Shown: positions 35,058-46,020 of the stretch, piece after piece
Position numbering within the stretch: position 1 is the stretch's first letter
How the letters are laid out: each line of letters opens with the position of its first letter
From: Ilyonectria destructans
Lineage: Eukaryota > Ascomycota > Sordariomycetes > Hypocreales > Nectriaceae
Direction: 5' to 3'
NCBI GenBank assembly: GCA_020740775.1
Contig: JAHEWK010000005.1
Span: 558,001 to 622,000 of the forward strand
DNA length: 64,000 bases
Position numbers and translations under genes: made by a program
The notes under the pieces: model-generated
The model's database searches: none
What the model was told of the DNA's origin: nothing
What the model saw: only the letters and a program-made list of their open reading frames with translations

Positions 35058-36462
35058 CTATTTCTCAACATCGACGAACCCACAGTCTGGCTTCCACACG
35101 ATCAGCTTCCCATTACGCCACAGCCCATCAACAAGAGGTTGGCGTCCTCGCTTGCCGCCTTTCGGAAGTTCATTGAGAAATGCCCAACGAGATCTTTCCT
35201 TGTATCCTAAAAGTTTCCAGTCGTTGATGTCTGCAGTTGGTTCGTGATTTAGTAGCGGGAGAATATTGAAAAGAACATCATCATGGGCAAGGCAGATGAA
35301 GACTCCCGGATGAGCGTCTAAAGCCTGGAGTGTATTGACGCTTGACTGAGCGATGTCGCCAAAGCTGTAAGCGCTGCCCGGCGCTCGGGAAATGTTATAG
35401 AACGGCTGTATCCGGGAGTTGTCAGGCCCTGCATTCCCATGGCCATTTGATGCAGGGTGGTGAATTGTAAAGGCTGAACAGGGGCAAGGACGAGGATAAT
35501 AGATATCAAGCTCATCGGTGGGAATATTAAATGGCAGCGGTATGTAGGGTGTTGGTCTAAAAGTGCCGGCATAGTGACAGCAATCGCCCCCCATAAATAC
35601 AAACGTGTCTGGAGTCGTCCGCGCCAGTCCGCAGATGTGTCCAAGGGCATGCTATCACGGGTTAGCTCAAGGCCAGCGATGAGAAATAAAAAAAATGGAA
35701 ACACCAACGCCAGGAACATCAAGCAGGTAGAAGGAGCCATCCCCAAAGTAGTCGTGAGCCGGGAACCCGGCAACTGTCATTGTGAATTCTGGCTCATGTA
35801 TCCGGTGTCCCCTTGATCAACGAGAGTTAGCATCAGTGGGCAAGCTTTGGCATAGGAACTTGCTCTAAATCGCTTGCCAAAACGAAGCTCTCTGGGTTCT
35901 CTGGCCATCCCGGGACAAACTCGTCGGTAAAGCCAGGTCCGACTACGATGTCTGTTGTTGGCGGAAATTTAGACCCGTCACCAATATGGTCCCAGTGCCA
36001 ATGACTCCACACAATTGCCTCTGGGAAGATAAATTGTTAGCCTGTCTTGATGCGTGACTGGTGGTGGATACCTGAAGCGACGTGGGGGTGAATACTCAAG
36101 TCTGCCAGTTCCAAGCCAGCACAAGTGAGGATCTCGTCGACCCCTTTGTCAATGTGGACGGCAGGAACGTGGCCGCCGATCATCCTCTTCGTCTGGGGCG
36201 ATCCATTCCAAAAGTCCTTGCGAGAACCACAGTCAAACAGGACGTATTCGGATCCAGATGATGTCCTGTGCTCCACCAGGAAGCACATGGTTTTGAAGTT
36301 GAGCTTCTCATGGCCAGAAATAGGCGGACTTACGAATGCGCGGGCGTCGCAGACCATGCGTGTGGTTGTGTCAATTGCCTGTACACGCACCGTCTTCGAC
36401 GAAGGCGGGAGGTTTAGGCTCGGAGCTGGAAGAGGCGTGATCTCCTGCATCTTTTCCAGCAT
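35058..36462 (-). CDS. metallo-beta-lactamase-fold hydrolase, second copy
   Basis: Four exons (36462-36072, 36020-35864, 35811-35709, 35651-35058) give 414 aa. Ligand motifs: SHWHWDH opening exon 2, DVPG|HALGH across the last junction, MGGDCCHY and LAHDD. The second intron (35812-35863) uses a GC donor (GCAAGT) with a GCTAAC branch site; only this junction keeps the frame. The start at 36462 is chosen over an in-frame ATG 60 bases up, which adds a non-conserved Cys-rich tail. It is of the same long subfamily as the gene at 59150 (shared FRP.xYIPLP and HxPFY-like blocks) and differs from the shorter MBL at 23797. Function: probably a hydrolase of a lactone/lactam or thioester; unproven. Confidence 0.88.
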
Positions 36463-36752
36463 GTTAGATGTGAGAGTAACACACAAGCAATTAAGAAAAT
36501 TTTGATAAGAACAGTTCGTCACTGAACAGGCAGACCCCGTTGCTTTATATTCCGTCCTGCGTCTTCGCTGGCTTGTGACAAACTACGAGAAAGTCCGGCT
36601 TCTCCACATTCCCCATGCTGCTCCAGCCGGGGTAGATAAGACAAGCAGTGATTCCATTCCCCCGCACTTTGGGAGGACGCATGACCTTCTCATTGGCTCC
36701 ATCACAGGGTGAAAACGATTGGATTAAATGGTCATGTTTTTAACAGGGCGTC

Positions 36753-37565
36753 TCAGATTATTTTATCAATTTCCGCCAAATCCTTCACTCGTCCTCGTAC
36801 GTCATATTCTTGTGTGCTCAATGGAGTCATCAACGCCCCCGCGGTTCTCGTGTACATGACATCCTGATTTGGCCGAACGTAATAGACAAGCCAATAACTT
36901 TGCGCATCGTGGGGTACGGAGGGCAGTAAGTCGGCATCGATGTTAGATCCAGCTGGCTCTGGGCTGATTCCTTCAGTAAACACAGACAGAGCTGTACCAA
37001 ATAGGACCAGCGCTTCTTGTGGTGAAAAGGAATTGACAACAATGGTCTAATAGAGAAGTGTTAGCTCAGGTTCAGCTGGTTTATGTCTATAATATCCCAA
37101 GGGCTTACCAGTGTTGACCATTCGTTAGCAATAGGCGCCCCCCAAGGAACAACCCGTAGCTCGTCTTTCCCCGGCGCAGCAAACTCGTGCATCTCACCCA
37201 GATATTTCTCCCATGGCAATTCAACGCCGTGGCTCAAGTTCTTAAAAACTGTATGGGAGAGGGCATGCAGGCTTTTCATAACTTTAGCTACAGTGCCAAG
37301 AGCTGGGCCAGATGACGCAGTAAGCTCGGATTTCTGGATCTTTTTGTTTTGCTACAATATGTATCCGTCAGTTGAGTCCTACCCGTTCTATACAAGCACG
37401 GCCGGCAAGAATTAAACCCACCAGGGCATCGAGCTTTTCCTGCTCAACAAGCTTAGATAGCCCATTTATGTTAAACCCCGTATCTCGTTGAGCAAGAATT
37501 TCTCGAACAATAGGAAGCCCGCTGAAATCTTCAAGGTCTTGGTAGCTGATTGTCGACAACATCAT
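36753..37565 (-). CDS. protein of unknown family
   Basis: Three exons (37565-37383, 37339-37109, 37046-36753) give 235 aa. The first intron is only 43 nt; its acceptor after AAAAAG is chosen for length and a CTGAC branch site. No signal peptide, membrane segment or known catalytic motif. The N-terminal third is helical (LEDFSGLPIVREILAQ), the middle has a conserved-looking HALSHTVFKNLSHGVELPW block, and the C-terminus is beta-rich with WLVYYVRPNQDVMYTR. It lies in the metabolic block between the second MBL gene and the divergent flavin oxidoreductase. Confidence 0.7.
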
Positions 37566-38007
37566 GGGCGTTTGGGGGTGAGGGTGAATCCCACTATGGC
37601 TTGAATAACCCCCTGAAACAGATGAAATGAAATGTATATACGCCAGCGTATGGTATCAATATCAAGATAAATTCTCAAATGCTCAATTTCGGCCACCCTC
37701 GAGTCTTCTTCTGTCACGCTAACCGCCAGCGGGTCCTTTAAGCGCCTCTAACTCGGTTGGAGAAGAAATTAGTAATACCACAGTTTGGAGAATTAGAGAG
37801 ATGGGGTGTTTAAGCACAGGGATTAGCGCCGAATCAGTTATCGGAGCACTGGCTTAACTTAAGGTTCGACGATATTAGTCGCCTAAAGAGCGCATGAGTG
37901 TGGCATCGGGATTCTTCTCGTTGTGACTTTGGAGACATAGTCGTCTCTTAACAGATTGATTGACTTCGTTATTCTAGGATTGCCACTTGTTCCGATAAAT
38001 TAACAAA
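37566..38007. promoter_or_regulatory. divergent promoter region
   Basis: 442 bases between the unknown-family gene (minus) and the flavin oxidoreductase (plus). GGGG runs at 37568-37572 and 37802-37806 but no GGGGA/TCCCC pair. Confidence 0.35.
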
Positions 38008-39174
38008 ATGAGGACCGGGTTTGAAAACCTTTTGAAGCCCTTGGCAGTGGGAGACCTCGAATTAAAGGATCGCGTGGTAATGGCGTCTTTGACGAGAAAC
38101 CGCGACAGCATTCCGCGGCAAAATCTTCATGTTCCTTACTACGCCGAACGAGCAGGAACTGGATTGATTGTGAGCATGTTAAGCTGCTCTGTCATGCTAC
38201 TGAAGCTAACGCCTGGAACCTGGCATTAGATTTCTGAGGCTGCTTTGATCTGCCCTCAAGGAGTTGAATGGACATTCATGCCTGGAATTTATTCCGAAGA
38301 ACACGTCAACGGCTGGAAGAAGGTCACGCAAGCTGTCCATGAGCGCGGTGGCTTGATATTTTGCCAACTCCACCACGTCGGACGCGTGGCACATCCTCAA
38401 ACGCGAGTCCAGCGGGAGTCTGGTGAACCCGTGCCCGGTCCCTCTGCAATCGCCGCAAGAGGAGGCAAGTTCCGTAATGTGCCTGGAGCCCCAGGCTACG
38501 TCACTCCAACCCCAATTGAGGATCCAGAAAGGATCATCGCGCTCTACGGTCGGGCATCTCGCCTTGCCAAGGAGGCCGGGTTCGACGGGGTGGAGATTCA
38601 CAACGCCAACGGATATTTGCCCATGCAATTCCTAGAATCCCATAGTAACCATCGGCAGGATAAGTGGGGTGGTTCCCTGGAGAACAGAATGAAGTTCTCT
38701 TTGGCGTGCATTGCCAAGATGAACGAACATTTCCCATGGAATCGCATTGGCGTCAAGATTGCCCCTTGCGGCGGATACAATGACATGGGAGAGCTTGATA
38801 CCGACGGTAAGCCGTCGGTCGATGCTGCAAAGGTAACTTATGGAGCCTTTTGTGCCGAACTTGATAAGCTTGGTCTTGCTTATGTCCAGGTGATGCGGTG
38901 GTGGGCATCGTACGATTTGATGATCAACGGTCAGCCGCGGGGAGTTCGATGGGACCCAATTGCTTATCTGCGACCAATCCTCAAGAATACACTCCTTTTC
39001 GGAAATACAGGTTTCGAGCCGTTGGAAGCCGACGAATGGATCAAGAATGGGGTTATGGATGGAGTGGTAATTGGTCGACCACTACTTTACAATCCAGACT
39101 ACGTTGAAAAGCTTCAAGCTGGCCAGGCTAGTAGCCTCTATCAAGAGCAACCAGGCGACGAGCATTGGTGGTAG
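38008..39174 (+). CDS. NADH:flavin oxidoreductase, old yellow enzyme family
   Basis: Two exons (38008-38169 and 38230-39174), intron 60 nt, 368 aa. It is an FMN-binding TIM barrel that reduces activated C=C bonds with NAD(P)H. Features: LLKPLAVGDLELKDRVVMAS at the N-terminus, the flavin/substrate pair in EIHNANGYLPMQF (His and Asn two apart as in HxxN), KWGGSLENRMKF, and the phosphate-binding end FGNTGF...GVVIGRPLLYNP. The usual P at the start of the PMT loop is replaced (VVMASLTRNR). As the last gene of the block it could reduce an unsaturated intermediate (inference). Confidence 0.92.
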
Positions 39175-40178
39175 TAAGTTGTAGGCAGCTCTCTCTTCTG
39201 TGCGCTCCGGCTAACCATCGTGTCAACTTGAAGCAAGTGGCGAAACAATGACAAACGAGACGGATATTTGAACTGGGCTGATCGAGCAGTCGTTCCGCAG
39301 ACATTAGATGTCAAGGATAGAGTTAGTTTCATACATGACTGATGTTACATGTAATAAATCACAGTGAACCATAAAGCTCGAAGACTCAAAACATGAGGAT
39401 AGCCACATTGATAGAACGGCGGTATTGTGAACCATGATCATTATTTTCCTTTTTCTCCGTTATTAAAGGCAATGATTTGGCTTTCTTTTTAGCTTTACTC
39501 AATATCATCACATAAATCAAAGCCATACCGTATTTACAAACAATAGGGACACACATTTCGCACTACACCTAGTACCAGAGGATCTAGCAGCGTATGCAGT
39601 AAGATTCTTGCGCATTTACCTTTGCCTTAAATTTCAATTCATCAAATAAACACTTCATTTCCCATCGTGCATCAAATAGAAGTAGCCCAAAAAGGAGGGA
39701 AGACTGATAACGGAGGAGATGATAGAAGAGTTGAAGCCGTATGTGTAGGATCCAAGCGCTGTGAACAGCACAGTGGCCAAAGTATAACGATTAACAGCCT
39801 CCATCGTGTTGACGTATGATTCGTAGCATATACTTGAAGGTATTGCTCCGGAGTACTCGGAGAGATATCTGGATTGGCATCTTTATACACCATCACCTCT
39901 TCGTGCCTGAAGGTGCCGCTACTATATTCATTTGAGCCGACTGCTATCTACAGATGAGACTGGGCTCCGTATAACCAATTACCGCTTGGTCACGTATCGA
40001 GAGCTACCTACAAACCCGGGGTATCAATTGCGAGGTCACGCGACTAGGTAGACGGACTAGCGGCGCCCCGAGTCATTTGGAGTTGGAGAAGCCCGAAGTG
40101 AATCCCGATAAACACCCCAACAAGTGGATCCCGCTGTTGAGGCTTGGGACAAGCCCGATGGATGGGGAGATGACCATG
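39175..40178. other. long intergenic region, left part
   Basis: AT-rich; no supported gene. A 74-codon minus frame at 39672-39896 has no recognisable content. Confidence 0.4.
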
Positions 40179-40250
40179 GCTAAGATCGACTTTTCCGGGC
40201 AGAGCCAACATCATCTACCTGTTGGATTAACCAACTGAGCTAAAAGTATA
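40179..40250 (-). pseudogene. tRNA-like remnant
   Basis: On the minus strand TAGCTCAGTTGGTTAA matches the positions 8-21 block of eukaryotic tRNAs (U8-A9, D-stem GCUC and D-loop). A CCAAC/GTTGG stem follows where the anticodon arm should be, and GTCGATC resembles a T-loop. The D-stem partner is missing, the anticodon loop is too long, and no 7-bp acceptor stem closes, so it is not a functional tRNA by eye. It may be a decayed gene or a SINE-derived piece. Confidence 0.4.
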
Positions 40251-40767
40251 GGTACCCTAAATATTACTGTAGCCAGAGTTAATTAAGTCCATAATCCAAC
40301 ACTACCCAAAACCATACCAACAGCAGAGATACGTATGACGGTAACCGGATAAGTCTCCATAGCAGCGTATAGCATAAGATTATCCCTGGGCGCATGCCTA
40401 GCGATTGAGAAGGCGTCGACGTTGCGGGCGTAACGTTTAAAGGGGATTCCTCGTCTTACAGAGATTGCGACCGTATAGGCAAGAAAGTTTAAACATGGAG
40501 ATCGGCATTGTTACGGCAAGGACGTGACACAAGCACCAACATGATAACAATGCGATACTCCATTCTCGAATCATGATGGTCATGTGGGTGGTTCAGTTTC
40601 TGTATTAGGAACAAGATGCCACTTGTGGATCAGGTACAGTTTGGATGTTCTAGTAGCTACCTAGATACTCTTACCTGTGATTCAGGTACATGGTGGGTTT
40701 ACAGGTTCCATCCATTCTGTCACTATGAGGCATGGGTACAGCTGATGCTCGCGGGGTTTCCGTGTCA
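40251..40767. other. intergenic region, right part
   Basis: 517 bases downstream of the next minus-strand gene; nothing recognised. Confidence 0.4.
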
Positions 40768-43034
40768 TTAATTAGACTGATAGAACCCCGATGATGATCG
40801 AATGTCGGCTGTACTTGTTGTGCATGGTAGCTCCACTGGATCTGGCGCAAACTGCATCGCAGGTAGCTCCTGTGGCTGTTGGTTTATAGCTATAATTCCG
40901 TCGGAAAATAATCCAGCCTGAGAATTACGTTGTATCCACTGCTCTTGAGAATGGTACCGTGTTTCTCCTTGGGCCCTGTTGTCTCCTTCGTCTCTTGCCG
41001 AAGACTCCGGACCCCTAGGTGGCTCCCAGGTCTGCCAGTCGACGAAGGGATTATGGGAGGACTGGAAATTTTGCAGATGCCTTCTGTCATGTAGCGCAGG
41101 CTGTAATGTCTGATGCGGGGCTAGATGCGGTGCTAGTTGTGGTGTTGGTTGCGGCACTGGTCTTCGTACTGGTCTTTGTACTTGTTGCATTGTTGGTTGT
41201 GGAATATCATTGTTGATGTTCTGTGCGAAGCATGGTGCTGCGCTTGGTGCCATGGGTTGTGTCAAAGTAACTCCGGGGAAGTTTCCGGCACCTTGGTTGT
41301 AAATCATCCCTGGAGGAATGGTACTTAGGCGAATCTCGCTTTCCATGAATGGAGTGGGAGTTACGCCCCTCTCTGTTTCTCTTTGAACCCCGAATGTAGG
41401 GTCCCTAAACACAGGCTGGGGCGATGTTGATGATATCGATGTGCGCGGGCTAAACATTTCAGGTTGAGGAGAGACGAATCCTGTCTGAGAAACAAGGTTC
41501 ACATTGCCCCAATTTGACGATGGAGAAATGGGCTGTTCCCAACCGGGCCGCTGGGTCTGGGCAGAAGATACTGTCAAAGCTGGGGAGGGGGCTGGCGGCA
41601 TCATAGGGCTCTGCAAAGAATTTCGATTTGAGGTGCTTCCTGAATCCCAACTCGTCAATCGCTCCGACCAATTTGAATGTGTGAAGAATTGAGTATCTTG
41701 TGATCGAGAAACTCTCGAGGATTGAGCGACCCCGGTGGGCGGCCATTCTGACTCTATCGCAGTCGAGGTCTGTGGCCAGGCGTGGTTGTTGTGGTTGACG
41801 CCAAGAGACCCCTCTGAGGCTCTCGACGTGTGAGTGCGGAAATTGGATTCATGTTGCGGTGGATGTTGGATGGGGGAGACTTCTGGCCTCCTATCAACTG
41901 GGAAGTGATGTCGCTGAGCAGTGCTCGATCCAGCATCTATGCTTGTTGCAGAAGGGTTATGTTGAATTCGAGTTTGATTAAAGCCGAACCGGTCTTGTTG
42001 AGCATTCGAAATGGACGAGGCGGATAACCCAGAGTGGCTTATTACATCCGACGGCATCCTGCGCGTGTCTAGTCGGGAACCGGATGGTAAATAGTTTGCA
42101 GAGTCTGTACCTCCGCCTCCTCCGAACATCAGAGACAGCCCAGACGCATCATGGGAGTTGAATGACGTGCTTCCCTTCGTCATTGAATATTGTCGGGGGT
42201 TCTTTTGATGCAGACTCGTGGGTTCGGTCATTGCTCGCCAGGGTTGAGTAACAGCCGGCGATTTCAAGTCTGGAGGGCCCATTGGCACACTGCCAAACGT
42301 CCGAGATTGGACAGAGTAGGCTGGAGGAGGGTCAATATTAGACTGTTCATGCATCGAATTTAACCCGCTGACAGTTGTGTGCGCCATGGGAGATGGGCTG
42401 GTCGCTAGGGAAGATATCAGTATCTTGACCATAACGAAAAGCAATTAAGATGGATGTTTATACCAGATGGACCGCCCATTAAATCTCCAAACAGCGCAAG
42501 ATTATCAAACACCTGAATCCCTGTCCGTTTGTCTCCAGCAGCGCCCTTCTCATCTCCCACGGTCGGCACTGGCGCCATCAGCGCAATCTGACGTAAGAAG
42601 TTCAACTCTGCCAAGACCGATGCATGATGGCGACTGATCACTGACTCCTGCGCCTTGAAATCTTTTTCATCGACAAAAATCCACTCGACGCGGCTGCGGA
42701 AACGTGTTTTGCCTTCGTTCGCCTCGGGGCGGCATTTCTCCACAATGGCACAAACCTCTGCCAGCCCGTTTGTGGCAGCGGTTATGATGCTGTTGACTCG
42801 TTTGAGAACAATCGGCCGCGTTTCGAGAAGGGAGAGGTAGGTTTCCCGTAATTCGATGAGGTGCTGTAGATCATGGTAGCAAGTGCGCACGAGCTCGAGG
42901 CTGTGGCGGACGGTAGAGGGAACCTGGGCGACGTCGATGCCAAAGATGATGAGGCTGTATGTTACGCGCAGGGCAGAAAACACGTCCATCGTATTGGAGG
43001 ACGCTGACTGCGAAGCAGCGAGGTTCGACGGCAC
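40768..43034 (-). CDS. large protein with helical N-terminal domain and disordered Pro/Gln/Ser-rich tail
   Basis: Two exons (43034-42464 and 42404-40768), intron 59 nt, 735 aa. Residues 15-160 form a predicted all-helical domain (MDVFSALRVTYSLIIFGIDV, then Leu/Arg/Glu-rich helices), resembling the N-terminal domains that fungi place in front of STAND/NLR-like or uncharacterised proteins; I cannot confirm that homology. Residues 190-735 are low complexity, rich in Ser, Pro, Gln, Asn and Thr, including a Pro-Gln-His repeat (about 41120-41200) coded by a degenerate 18-nt tandem unit. No nucleotide-binding domain follows. Function unknown; signalling or scaffold roles are conceivable. Confidence 0.7.
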
Positions 43035-44029
43035 CTCAGTGCCGAGTCGTCAACGGTGAGGTTTGGACAGCGGATGCTTCACGCCTCCAAGTGATCTTTG
43101 CGCAATCTGCTCTCCATGTGCCAAAGCGGGCTCCAGGTGCCTCCCAGAAATTTGTCAGCTTTCTTGGGTGTCTTCCCCGCCGCAGAGCCTCGTCCTTCGC
43201 ATCTGTTGGCCGACAAGATGGAGGGTTGCCGTGGCGTGGGCGTCAAGGTTGACTGCGACATTTAGCCAGATTAGGACAAGGGCTGGGGAAGATATCAGCC
43301 CCGAGGTGCTTAGATCTATTATTGAATGGCTAGATTGAGTCAGGTGAACGAACGCGGATCTAGCTTCCGGTGGATGGACGGCATTAACCGGTAACTCGAG
43401 GCTCGGCACATGCTCCCCTGTCAGCCCTGCTCATGGGCTGAACGGATGGGCATAGTCAAGCAATAGCTTAGTACATTTTTCCATGCCAGGGATACGCGGG
43501 CTGGACGCTCGAGCAACTGCCGCCAGACTAGTGGCGTAAATAGTCTGGGTTGCCTTGAAGCCACGACAACTAGCTAGCTAATTTAGGACTAAGTGTGGTT
43601 TGCATCACATCTCAGTTTTGAGAGTTTAGTTCAGCGTTGTTTGACTGCGGGGCAGAGGTCATCTGGAGAGACACGGGACGAATCGATCGTGAGGGATTTC
43701 CTTGCGTGGGCTACGAGTGTGATATTGATCCACGTTGGATCATACATGGTCTGATATTGACTGGGTCTTTGGGCATTCAGCTAGTTTGGCTGGCTTGGCT
43801 GGCAAGGGATGGTGTGAGACATGTGAGACAGCCTCAAACAAACCGCAGGGATTGACAAGTGGCTTCTCCTGCAACCATCTCAAGATGCCACACGTCACAG
43901 CGGCATTCTAATGGGTTGAGAGGGGGCAGTATCAACGAAAAGAATTTGGCTATTATAGAAAGGAAAAGTACACTAGAGATAAAATATGGAGTTGCCTCAA
44001 GCTGTTTGCAATCTCGTATAGAGTGGCTA
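43035..44029. other. intergenic region
   Basis: About 1 kb upstream of the minus-strand large protein. Short frames of 60-97 codons overlap on both strands and carry no motifs. No repeat noticed. Confidence 0.4.
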
Positions 44030-45348
44030 CTAATGTATCGAGAGATGGATCTCCTCGGGCGCCCTGACAACCAACGGAGGGCTGTCTTGGCCCCCGTCCC
44101 GGCGACCCAGCCTCTCAAGTCCAGCACATGTAACCACAACCCGCTCGTTCATATCCCCCGTTCTGGCCTCGTAAACAAACTGCCAATCGATAGGCTGCGA
44201 GAGCAGCATGTACCCAAAGCTAGTAAACTCCAGCATAACGGCTTTTAGATGCTCTGCCTGTGCCTCGCGCCGCCCTGGTTCCTGAGAGACAAAGTGGCTA
44301 AGAACCGTATTGAGGGCGGCTGCCAACCCTTGGGCCTGTGGAACAACTGCCGTTTCGGACGGAGAAAGGGGCGTTCGCTCCTCGCGGTTCGGATGGAGGA
44401 GGAAGGCCGAGAGAGCGCGCCATTTGGAAAGGGCAAGTGAGGTTTCTGGGTGTTCAAATTATGTTAGTACATGTTTTGTTAGAGGAGCTCGGGTTTGTGA
44501 TTACCAGCTGAATTTCCGGCACGGGGTTGTTTCGGAGGAATAGACTGGAGGAAAGCGGCCATGGGCGCTGGAAGCATCGAAAGCGGGCTTCGAGCGTTGA
44601 AGTCGATGCCCACAAAGGCGACATGTGAGATGAGGTGCCGTAGACCAATTGCCCGCGTCTGTGGATTGACGCAGAGAATAGCAGTCTCGTTTGCGGACGC
44701 CGATGGCAATCCCAGCTTCAAGATGCTTGAGGTGAGGGCCACTGGGTTCGCCTGCACCGGCTGAAGATGGTAGTTGTTTTCGACATGCATACGGATCAAA
44801 TCCCCCAGGGCCTGCAGCTCCAACGCGAGCTCCTTATCGGGAGTCGCATCGAGGAGAAAGTGCTCGAGTTTGATGTCGGTGTTGGGAGATCCTCGTGGCT
44901 TCTCGGTTGCGAGGAATTCGCCTCGTGGGCGATGGCGTCGGTGTTTCTTCTTTCGGGATCGGAGAAGGAAAAAGGCACCCAACGCACCCAGAATGAGACC
45001 AAAGACAAGACTGCCTATTGCAGCACCGGCGATGGCACCGCCGGATATACCAGTTGATGACTTGGGAACATCCGTTGAAGTTGAAGTCGGTTTAGTTCCA
45101 TCATCAGCGATGGATTTGATAGCAGGTCCAGTAACAGATGAAGCAGCAGATTCAGTTGCAGATGGACTAGCAGAATCACTGGCCTTTTCAGTAGGTGCTG
45201 CATCCGCGTCGGTCGACTTGTTCTGAGAGGCGGCCAATTCTTCAGTTATGGTGTTTGTGACTGTTGTGGTGACTCCGCGGACAGTGTCAAATAGCGTCGC
45301 AGTGCTTGTAGTAGTGATTTTTTTAGCCATGATGTCTTGAGGCGACAC
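44030..45348 (-). CDS. single-pass membrane protein of unknown function
   Basis: Two exons (45348-44505 and 44445-44030), intron 59 nt, 419 aa. The N-terminal 100 residues are Ser/Thr/Ala-rich, likely extracellular and O-glycosylated. A glycine-rich membrane helix follows (GAAIGSLVFGLILGALGAFF), then a strongly basic stop-transfer run (RSRKKKHRRHRPRG). The cytosolic domain of about 250 residues includes SKWRALSAFLLHPNREER and SQPIDWQFVYEAR, blocks I associate with an uncharacterised fungal membrane-protein family. No cleavable signal peptide is evident, so the helix may act as anchor. The Met at codon 7 (45330) is an alternative start. Confidence 0.75.
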
Positions 45349-46020
45349 TTGTGAGCGAGCGGTATACGATGGATGTGTTTGCGGAGGTTGTGTGAGGCTC
45401 AGCTAATCCAGGTGTCCAGCCTGGTGTTGATGGCTGGCGGAAGCTTCTATACCCATTGATACCAGGCAATTCCAGTCCACGACGCCTCACCAGCAAGTCC
45501 TAGTTTGTGGCTTACGTCTTACAATTCGCTCGCGCGAAATTGAGGTGAACTCGTGCATGTCTCAGGCCCATTTTCGGACCCCAGCCGTTTACGCTCAGAC
45601 TCTAGCCCTTCGTGGCTGCGACCGGACTTCAGCTGAAATGTATGTCTTGCTTGCTTTTGGAATCGAACAGCACATTCACGCAGCCTGATTGTTGGTGGCG
45701 GCGGCCAAATTTCAGCTGAGATGTGATAGTCACATTCTAGTCCCTGGTGGCCGCAGCTGAACTCCAGCCAAGACTGATCGTCAAGTTCTAGGCCTGGTGG
45801 CTGGCAGGGAACTTTCAGCCCCCTTAACTTTTGCGCCACCAAGGCGGCTCAGATGGCCGGGAGATAAATCAGGCTGTGAAGAATTGGGTTCGCAGCCATT
45901 CTGTTTTCTGGCAGTCTCCCGGAATGAAATTGCCTACCTCGGCCGAGCAATTGCGGTTTCATTGTGCTGCCAATCCAATTTTCCAACATCTCACCTCCAA
46001 GCAGTCCAATACTGACCAGG
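45349..46020. other. divergent intergenic region with degenerate repeats
   Basis: 672 bases between the membrane protein and the Hsp70-like gene. Three imperfect copies of a segment of the form TTCTAG..CCTGGTGGC(T/C)G...A(C/A)TTCAGC occur near 45599, 45734 and 45787. Possible decayed minisatellite or promoter array. Confidence 0.3.

Noticed and set aside
18118..39174. Secondary-metabolite biosynthetic cluster
   Set aside because: No polyketide synthase, peptide synthetase, terpene cyclase or prenyltransferase is present, so a catabolic reading is favoured.
40540..41220. Plus-strand Val/Leu-rich frames opposite the large disordered protein
   Set aside because: They are the antisense of the Pro/Gln-rich repeat; the minus-strand frame is long and spliced.
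44774..45226. 150-codon plus-strand frame
   Set aside because: Antisense shadow of the single-pass membrane protein, whose minus-strand frame has a clear membrane helix and splice site.
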